From positions 678,001 through 742,000 of the forward strand of contig QENC01000001.1 in the NCBI GenBank assembly GCA_003331005.1: DNA of 64,000 nucleotides, written 5' to 3'. Position numbers and translations under genes: made by a program. Below the pieces are notes generated by a model, which searched no databases, was not told the DNA's origin, and was given only the letters and a program-made list of their open reading frames with translations. Positions 58,449 to 64,000 of the stretch are shown piece after piece (the stretch's first letter is position 1; each line of letters starts with the position of its first letter). The DNA comes from Candidatus Tokpelaia sp. JSC085. GTDB lineage: Bacteria > Pseudomonadota > Alphaproteobacteria > Rhizobiales > Rhizobiaceae.

Positions 58449-58985
58449 TTATCGTGGAGCTAAAATCATCATCATCTGACGGCCCTCCAGTTTCGGCTCA
58501 GATTCAATCTTTGCGATATTCGCACTATCTCTCTTGACGTGCTCAAGCAACTTCATCCCCAAATCCTGGTGCGCCATCTCACGGCCACGGAAACGCAATG
58601 TAATCCTAACTTTATCTCCCTCATCGAGAAAACGGGCAACTGCTCTCATCTTAACGGTGTAGTCATGGGTATCAATATTTGGCCGTATCTTGATTTCCTT
58701 AACCTCAAATGTTTTTTGCTTTCTACGTGTTTCAGATGCCTTCTTCCTGCTCTGATATTTCAATTTTCCCAGATCAATGATCTTACATACTGGTGGCTCA
58801 GCATTTGGCACAATCTCAACAAGATCAAGACCAGCTTCCTCAGCAATAGCGAGAGCCTTATCTGTTGATATAATACCACGATTCTGTCCATCAACATCAA
58901 TGAGCTGTATACAGGAAACGCGAATATCCCTGTTTGAGCGTGGACCGTCTTTTTGAACGGCAACTGTTTTGAACGGTCGGCGAAT
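58449..58985 (-). CDS. infC: Translation initiation factor IF-3, AUU start codon
   Basis: IF-3 (178 residues) begins at ATT 58985: (M)[20 protein letters not shown]. No ATG, GTG or TTG lies in this frame before codon 59, which is already within the linker region, so ATG 58811 cannot be the start. The ribosome binding site AGGAGAG (58993-58999) is seven bases upstream. NTD, basic linker ([17 protein letters not shown]) and CTD ([27 protein letters not shown]) are complete. IF-3 discriminates against non-standard start codons, so an AUU start gives negative autoregulation in E. coli; the same is likely here. Genes rpmI and rplT lie separately 4 kb away. Confidence 0.95.
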   Translation of the reverse strand: MRRPFKTVAVQKDGPRSNRDIRVSCIQLIDVDGQNRGIISTDKALAIAEEAGLDLVEIVPNAEPPVCKIIDLGKLKYQSRKKASETRRKQKTFEVKEIKIRPNIDTHDYTVKMRAVARFLDEGDKVRITLRFRGREMAHQDLGMKLLEHVKRDSANIAKIESEPKLEGRQMMMILAPR

Positions 58986-59324
58986 GATTATACTCTCCTA
59001 AAATTTAACGATGTCATGTAACAATTGCTACCAAAATCATTGGATTGCACAGCATGTGACCGTTCTTTAGCATAAATTTTATATAATTTCGAGAAAAATA
59101 TCGAAACTCAACTCTACACTTTGTCCTTTTGTTAACATGAGAGAGATTCTGAATATATGTCTAAATGGTGTAGGTCATTCATAATCTTGATATACAAATC
59201 TCTCAGAGAGAATCAGAAGGTCTCTATCAGAAGAAGAACAGCGTTTTTCTTTTTCACTTCTAATATTTATCTTTTAATTTTCAAAAAGTTTACAAAAACG
59301 GATTTTGATTCGAGTGAGATTACG
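58986..59324. other. 339-bp divergent spacer infC / hydrolase
   Basis: Contains the infC ribosome binding site and promoters for both sides. A frame upstream of 59325 exists but is AT-rich, basic and unlike the hydrolase family, so I do not include it in that gene. Confidence 0.5.
58993..58999 (-). promoter_or_regulatory. Ribosome binding site fixing the AUU start of infC
   Basis: AGGAGAG on the minus strand, seven bases before the ATT at 58985. It is among the strongest Shine-Dalgarno matches in the window and supports the non-AUG start. Confidence 0.85.
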
Positions 59325-60098
59325 ATGAATAGTTCTATTCTACAGTTTATAATAGTTGATGACGTGAAAATTGCAGCCTGCTATCGACAAGGTCATAACA
59401 GACCTGGTCTTGTTTGGCTTGGTGGATACCGTTCTAATATGACAGGACAAAAAGCTGTTGCTATTGATACGTTTGCAAAAAGACGTGGCCTATCTGCACT
59501 GCGTCATGACTATTCAGGACATGGCATATCACAAGGAGATTTTTTTCAGGGGACCATATCAGGATGGCTCAAGCAAAGCCTGGCCGTTTTTGAACGTTTT
59601 GCCGATGGACCACAAATCCTGATCGGGTCATCTATGGGTGGTTGGATAGCACTGCGTATGGCACAAGAACTTAAAAAGCGTTATATAAAGCTGATCGGTA
59701 TGGTTTTAATCGCACCTGCACCGGATTTTACCTCAACACTGATTGAGCAAATATTGACAGAATCACAAAAGCTTGCATTAGAAAAAAAAGGTTTTTTTGA
59801 AGTGCAATCAGAACTCGGCAGTATTCCTTACACAAAAGTCTTAATTGATGATGGACATAATAACTTGGTTATGGACGGCTTGATTAACTGTGAATGTCCT
59901 ATTCATATTCTGCAAGGTATGCAGGACAAATGCGTACCTTACGAGCATACACTAAAACTTATGGAACATTTATCATTAGGTGATGTAACATTGACTCTCA
60001 TCAAAGATGGCAACCACCAATTATCCCGTCCTCAAGATCTTGATTGTCTGGAGAGCAGTATTGAAACACTACTCACGACCGGCAATAACTCTCTCTAA
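59325..60098 (+). CDS. Alpha/beta hydrolase (ABHD10-like acyl-protein thioesterase type)
   Basis: From ATG 59325 this has 257 residues. The nucleophile elbow GSSMGG places Ser at 103. The oxyanion-hole LGGYRSNMTGQKA (about 32-44) and DYSGHGIS are typical for the small hydrolases found next to infC in Rhizobiales. Asp is likely in GMQDKCVPY and His in DGNHQLS, completing the triad. Mitochondrial ABHD10 of the same subgroup depalmitoylates proteins; the bacterial substrate is unknown. The preceding extension in the same frame has no resemblance to the family. Confidence 0.85.
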   Translation: MNSSILQFIIVDDVKIAACYRQGHNRPGLVWLGGYRSNMTGQKAVAIDTFAKRRGLSALRHDYSGHGISQGDFFQGTISGWLKQSLAVFERFADGPQILIGSSMGGWIALRMAQELKKRYIKLIGMVLIAPAPDFTSTLIEQILTESQKLALEKKGFFEVQSELGSIPYTKVLIDDGHNNLVMDGLINCECPIHILQGMQDKCVPYEHTLKLMEHLSLGDVTLTLIKDGNHQLSRPQDLDCLESSIETLLTTGNNSL

Positions 60099-60279
60099 TA
60101 ATTCACAGAAGGGAACGAGCATGTGTAGTAGTTGGGAAATGATTTAGGGAGGGGGATCGATGATTATAGTGAATTCACATGCCAAGGTTCCTTGACTATC
60201 AGCGTATCACCCACCTCTGTTCTGTAAACTACAATGATATAAGATTCTTTGACTCTTTTCCCATTTTCCCATGTTCTTT

Positions 60280-60531
60280 TTACTGAAGGGTGACAGTTTC
60301 CAGCTCATGCTCCTGAGCACCAGCAAGAGCTTGTGCGCGTACGTCAGATAAAACAATAGGTTCACCTGCAGCACCAAACAATCCCCATACCTCAATTCCA
60401 GGTGTCATAGGTGGTAAACTTGGAAATTTTTCAGCAAGTTCATCTGTTTTAACACGCTTGAGATAAGCAACACGCCCCTCACCTAACTGCGCAAACTCGA
60501 GATCTGTAAAAATAATTTTTGATTCTGTCAT
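60280..60531 (-). CDS. DUF1150 family protein
   Basis: An 83-residue protein of the small alphaproteobacterial DUF1150 family, with GEGRVAYLKRV and GIEVWGLFGAAGEPIVLSDVR. No enzyme motifs. It is consistently encoded downstream of an Hsp20 gene, as here (37-bp gap), suggesting a heat-shock-linked role that remains unknown. Confidence 0.88.
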   Translation of the reverse strand: MTESKIIFTDLEFAQLGEGRVAYLKRVKTDELAEKFPSLPPMTPGIEVWGLFGAAGEPIVLSDVRAQALAGAQEHELETVTLQ

Positions 60532-60568
60532 AATATCCTCCTGATGTCTAATCGCAGCCTATGATCCA

Positions 60569-60992
60569 TCAACCATTGCTTGCAGAAATCACAACACGCC
60601 TCACTTGCTTTTCAAGAGCAGGTCGATCAATATCAACCGACAGCAACCCGTTCTTCAGCGAAGCTGCGACAACACGCATGCCAGCAGAAAGAACAAAAAC
60701 TCTTTGGAATTGACGCGATGCAATACCGCGATACAGATATTCATGTTCGCTTTCACCAGCTCTCTGACCACGAATGACCAGTTGGCTATCTTCCGAGGTG
60801 ACATCCAACTCATCTGGTTTAAAACCAGCGACAGCAAGTGTAACACGTAACTTCCAATCATTAACCTCCAAAAAGACGCTCAACATTATATGGAGGATAT
60901 CCATCACCAGATTTTTCTATTTTTTCTAGGGTCTTCTCTACTGCATCAAAACCTAGCAAAAAAGAATGTGAAAAAGGAGTTGCACGTGTCAT
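60569..60992 (-). pseudogene. Hsp20 small heat-shock protein with a frameshift at a T-run
   Basis: The N-terminus in frame 1 reads MTRATPFSHSFLLGFDAVEK, then GYPPYNVERLFGG and stop. In the next frame the alpha-crystallin domain continues NDWKLRVTLAVAGFKPDELD, then SRQFQRVFVL to 60569. Removing one T from the five-base run (minus strand, 60874-60870) gives ERLLEVNDWKLRVTL, restoring a normal IbpA-like protein of about 140 residues. Hsp20 chaperones hold unfolding proteins. Either a real frameshift or a homopolymer sequencing error; transcriptional slippage is also conceivable. Confidence 0.8.
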
Positions 60993-61209
60993 ATCAGTCC
61001 TCAAATTCTAAGCGACTAGGTGATGACGACGGCCCGCCTCCGGCACCGGCATGATCATATCATAAATCATCTCATAATATGGCAAAAACTTATTCTTTAA
61101 TCAAGACCTAGCCATGGATTAGAAAAAATGATTCTTGACAGTAGTGTCACTATTGGTAGAGTAAATATTTTTGGAAAATAGAGAGTAAGAGGAAAAGAGG
61201 ATCCATCCT

Positions 61210-62010
61210 GTGAAGATAGCCGCTGTTCAGATGATTGTCAGTCATGATAAACAGCGGAATCTTGAGAAGATTCTTTCCTATATTACCAAAGCAAAATCAG
61301 AAAATGCTGATCTTGTTGTTTTTCCTGAAGCATCGATGGCTGTTATCACGCAAGACAGCATCATGAGATATGCTGACATTGCTGAGTCAATTGATGGACA
61401 TTTCATTAAAACACTTGCCACCGCTGCAAGACAATACAGCATCTATGTGATCTGTAGTATGTACGAAAGCAAAGCCAGTGAAAAAAAACGAGCCTATAAT
61501 ACCACAGTTTTTCTAGATGATCAGGGTACCCTCATTCACAAATATAGGAAAGTACACCTTTATGACGCATTTTCCTATAGTGAATCTGAAAATATCATTG
61601 CGGATCACAACAACTTTATTCCAGTGAGGACAAGGCTTGGCACAATCGCTATTCTCGTCTGCTATGAACTACGTTTTCCAGAAATAAGCCGTACATTGAC
61701 ATTACAAGGAGCGAATATCCTCATTATACCAACAGCATGGACTCGTGGTATTATGAAAGAGGAGCATCTTCTCACGCTCTCTAAGGCGCGGGCAATTGAA
61801 AACACGGTTTTTGTGTGCGTTGCTAATCAAGTAGGCGGTGTCTATACAGGTCATAGTACTATTTATAATCCAATGGGCGTTGTCATAGCTAACAAGGGAG
61901 AAGGTGAAGGGCTTCTTCTTGCTGATATTAATCATGATCAGGTGCTTACCACCCGTGAAAAACTACCTGTTCTCAAACAACGTCATCCTGAACTCTATAA
62001 GCTCAATTAA
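61210..62010 (+). CDS. Carbon-nitrogen hydrolase (nitrilase superfamily)
   Basis: A 266-residue enzyme starting at GTG 61210. The catalytic triad is visible: E40 in FPEAS, K114 in KYRKVHLYD and C151 in LVCYELRFPE. It is close to the Nit/deaminated-glutathione amidase branch, but substrates range over amides and nitriles and cannot be predicted. GTG start has GGAAAAGAGGA upstream. It precedes nth in the same direction by about 70 bp. Confidence 0.88.
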   Translation: MKIAAVQMIVSHDKQRNLEKILSYITKAKSENADLVVFPEASMAVITQDSIMRYADIAESIDGHFIKTLATAARQYSIYVICSMYESKASEKKRAYNTTVFLDDQGTLIHKYRKVHLYDAFSYSESENIIADHNNFIPVRTRLGTIAILVCYELRFPEISRTLTLQGANILIIPTAWTRGIMKEEHLLTLSKARAIENTVFVCVANQVGGVYTGHSTIYNPMGVVIANKGEGEGLLLADINHDQVLTTREKLPVLKQRHPELYKLN

Positions 62011-62081
62011 TCTCATTAATATCATTAAATAATAGATTACAGATTAGATAGCAGAAAAATTCTTCTACTTATGTTCAGTTG

Positions 62082-62789
62082 ATGTTAACTATGCAAGAAT
62101 ATATCAGCTATAAAATTAGCCCTGAGGGTCTCTATACAAGAGATGAGATTCATGAGATATTCCGCAGATTTTCTGTCAAAAGTCCTTGTCCGCAAAGTGA
62201 TCTAAAATATACGAATCCCTATACCCTTCTTGTCGCAGCTGTTCTGTCTGCTCAGGCTACAGATGTCAGTGTTAACAAGGTTACAGAAGCACTGTTTGCA
62301 ATCATCGATACTCCAGAAGCAATGGTGCAGCTCGGTGAAGAAGCGCTGAGTTGTCACATTAGGACGATTGGCTTGTGGCGCAACAAGGCAAAGAACGTCA
62401 TTGCATTGTCAAAAATTCTGCTTGAAAAAAAGACTGGCCAACTGCCCAATACTCGGAAAGATCTCATGGCACTACCAGGAGTTGGACGTAAAACAGCAAA
62501 CCTTATTCTAAATATTGTCTTTCATCAACCAACAATAGCGGTTGATACCCATATTTTCCGCATTGCCAATCGCCTTGGACTTGTTTCTGGTCACACTCCG
62601 AAGATAATAGAAGAGAAACTTTTACAAATGATTCCCTCCTATTATCTTCGGCATGCCCATTGTTGGCTTGTTTTGCATGGCAGATATGTCTGCAACGCCC
62701 GAAAGCCCAAGTGTAACAGTTGTATCATTTCCGATATCTGCAAGGCCGGAGTTAAAACCGATAGCAATCCTTTTTCCCTTGCAGAATAA
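62082..62789 (+). CDS. nth: Endonuclease III (DNA glycosylase/AP lyase)
   Basis: About 235 residues. The helix-hairpin-helix LPGVGRKTANLIL holds the catalytic Lys, followed by the catalytic Asp in AVDTHIFRIANRLGL. The [4Fe-4S] cluster uses C-x6-C-x2-C-x5-C in VCNARKPKCNSCIISDIC. It removes oxidised pyrimidines and nicks abasic sites. Starts at ATG 62082 or 62091 are both possible. Confidence 0.95.
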   Translation: MLTMQEYISYKISPEGLYTRDEIHEIFRRFSVKSPCPQSDLKYTNPYTLLVAAVLSAQATDVSVNKVTEALFAIIDTPEAMVQLGEEALSCHIRTIGLWRNKAKNVIALSKILLEKKTGQLPNTRKDLMALPGVGRKTANLILNIVFHQPTIAVDTHIFRIANRLGLVSGHTPKIIEEKLLQMIPSYYLRHAHCWLVLHGRYVCNARKPKCNSCIISDICKAGVKTDSNPFSLAE

Positions 62790-63051
62790 ATCATGAATCA
62801 ATGAAGATCCGCTCTTTCCGAAATCATGAATATTAATGCATGAGGCTCTTATATTAAGAATGTATTCACTAAACATCTTATATAAGATTCTATGCTATTC
62901 TCCCAACAAGAAATGTTATTTCTATTCTTGCTTTTTTTCTGGAACCTACCTAATTATGGCTACAATCGTCCGAAAAGGTAGTCATGCTATCATAATCATA
63001 ATGTCTTTGGGGCGGTATGGAGCAGATTTTGAGTACATATGGAGAAGAAGA

Positions 63052-63252
63052 ATGCCCGGAATGAAGACAAAGTCTTCTGCTAAAAAACGGTTTAAAATTA
63101 CCGCAAATGGCAAGGTCAAGGTGGGCGCGGCCGGAAAACGTCATGGTATGATAAAAAGATCTAGAAAATTTATTCGCAATGCGCGTGGTACTATGGTGTT
63201 ATCTGGACCGGATACCCGTAAAATTTTTAATTTTTATTTACCAAATCAATAA
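63052..63252 (+). CDS. rpmI: 50S ribosomal protein L35
   Basis: A 66-residue protein, [20 protein letters not shown]..., with the standard L35 basic core [29 protein letters not shown] lies immediately upstream of ATG 63052. Longer in-frame upstream sequence is unlike L35 and is excluded. It precedes rplT by 81 bp; infC is not adjacent as it is in E. coli. Confidence 0.96.
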   Translation: MPGMKTKSSAKKRFKITANGKVKVGAAGKRHGMIKRSRKFIRNARGTMVLSGPDTRKIFNFYLPNQ

Positions 63253-63333
63253 ATTGATTAAAATATGGTAGGATAATAGGATAAACAGATTGTTCGATAT
63301 TGCAACTGATCATTGACAGGAAGAAGTCATCAT

Positions 63334-63750
63334 ATGACACGCGTAAAAAGAGGCGTTACCACCCATGCGAAACACAGAAAAATTCTAAAACAAGCAGAGG
63401 GTTTTTATGGGCGTCGAAAAAATACGATTCGCGCTGCAAAAGCTGCGGTTGATCGTTCAAAGCAGTACACTTATCGTGATCGAAAAAACCGTAAACGCAC
63501 TTTTCGCGCACTTTGGATTCAGCGTATTAATGCCGCCGTACGTAGAGAAAATTTGACATACAGTCGTTTTATTGATGGTTTATCGAAGAGTCGTATTGAT
63601 GTTGATCGCAAGATTCTGTCCGATCTAGCAATTGAAAACCCGGCTGCATTTTCCGTTTTTGTCGCTTCGGCAAAAGAAGCTTTGGAATACTTGGAAACAA
63701 CCATGTCTGGCGGCACACACAAAAAAACTACTAAGCGCGTCTGTAAGTGA
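63334..63750 (+). CDS. rplT: 50S ribosomal protein L20
   Basis: A 138-residue L20 beginning [20 protein letters not shown]; upstream in-frame MTGRSHH is excluded because L20 starts at MTRVKRG. It binds 23S rRNA early in 50S assembly, and in E. coli represses its own operon. The C-terminus ([13 protein letters not shown]) is extended and basic. pheS follows after 143 bp, the usual order. Confidence 0.96.
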   Translation: MTRVKRGVTTHAKHRKILKQAEGFYGRRKNTIRAAKAAVDRSKQYTYRDRKNRKRTFRALWIQRINAAVRRENLTYSRFIDGLSKSRIDVDRKILSDLAIENPAAFSVFVASAKEALEYLETTMSGGTHKKTTKRVCK

Positions 63751-63893
63751 TATTTCAAAGCGGATATCTGAGGTTATGTCATAAAGGATTCATAGTGCGC
63801 TTCATATGATTTATCTATAGAAAATAACGGCCTTGCGTTTCTCTTGCGCGCGATCGGTCGTTTTATTTCTCACTTGAAATAGTCAGGAAAATC

Positions 63894-64000
63894 ATGGGCA
63901 GTATTGAAATACTTGAGCAGAAAATCCGGAGCGCGATTGATACAGCAGAGTCCATTGAGGACCTCGAGGTTTTACGTGTGAATACCTTGGGTAAGAAGGG
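63894..64000 (+). CDS. pheS: Phenylalanyl-tRNA synthetase alpha subunit, N-terminal part (runs off the right edge)
   Basis: ATG 63894 opens MGSIEILEQKIRSAIDTAES then LEVLRVNTLGKKG, which matches the coiled-coil N-terminus of PheS. AGGAAAATC precedes it. Only 35 codons are in the window. The position after rpmI-rplT confirms the call. Confidence 0.9.
   Translation, partial: MGSIEILEQKIRSAIDTAESIEDLEVLRVNTLGKK

Noticed and set aside
58449-58811. infC starting at ATG 58811
   Set aside because: This would drop the N-terminal domain of IF-3; the AUU start with a strong ribosome binding site restores the full protein.
59157-59324. N-terminal extension of the alpha/beta hydrolase
   Set aside because: 56 basic/hydrophobic residues with no family match; ATG 59325 gives the standard N-terminus.
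62836-63051. Upstream in-frame extension of rpmI
   Set aside because: L35 is about 65 residues and begins [13 protein letters not shown]; the upstream part is AT-rich and unlike any ribosomal protein.

Overview
The window is an AT-rich chromosomal segment of an alphaproteobacterium of the order Hyphomicrobiales (Rhizobiales). The evidence is the gene content and order: the TCA block zapE-mdh-sucC-sucD-sucA-sucB-lpdA, an Omp19-type lipoprotein, an IalB-type invasion protein, PopZ, CpdR, an alphaproteobacterial RNase E, an Hsp20/DUF1150 pair and ftsY-ispZ-gloB. The low GC, long gene-poor spacers, broken genes and genes missing from conserved blocks suggest a reduced, host-associated genome on the Brucella/Bartonella side of the order. 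The genus cannot be fixed from this sequence alone. Nearly all genes are housekeeping. No phage, CRISPR array, rRNA or transposase was seen, and no clearly new multi-gene system was found. The interesting signals are recoding, decay and repeats inside ordinary genes. || Layout. 1-10.8 kb: lptF (partial), pepA-holC, a small membrane ORF bounded by an 82-bp perfect inverted copy of part of holC, argG, rlmN, an ialB-like gene, lepA and aroC-ribBA. 11.3-19.3 kb: pcm, tolC, popZ with a four-copy internal repeat, valS and recJ. 19.6-29.7 kb: a PACE-type efflux gene where related genomes carry glpX, an aminotransferase-hom pair, tRNA-Glu, a sugar/H+ symporter, dapB, gpmA, tRNA-Leu and mrcA. 29.7-43.5 kb: amiC, rne, prfB, hisN, a broken cpdR, a CAU tRNA, ebfC-dnaX, SRP RNA, ispZ-gloB, ftsY and dapF. 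43.7-54.7 kb: omp19, zapE and the TCA operon. 54.7-64 kb: nspC plus a saccharopine-dehydrogenase-like gene (carboxyspermidine route), a decayed stretch, infC with an AUU start, an alpha/beta hydrolase, a frameshifted hsp20 with DUF1150, a nitrilase-family gene, nth, rpmI, rplT and the start of pheS. || How the genes fit together: the 44-55 kb block encodes the malate, succinyl-CoA and 2-oxoglutarate steps of the TCA cycle. dapB, dapF and hom cover the aspartate-family branch to lysine/peptidoglycan and threonine/methionine. mrcA and amiC build and cut the wall. nspC and its partner make polyamines, and a PACE exporter could in principle move diamines. || Most notable observations: prfB keeps the Shine-Dalgarno-like element and CTT slip codon of the programmed +1 frameshift, but the in-frame UGA has become CGG. 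cpdR carries two frame breaks. hsp20 carries one at a homopolymer. holC carries an 82-bp inverted duplication that could make the locus invertible. The PopZ linker contains four identical 39-bp repeats. EbfC appears to have lost exactly one heptad.
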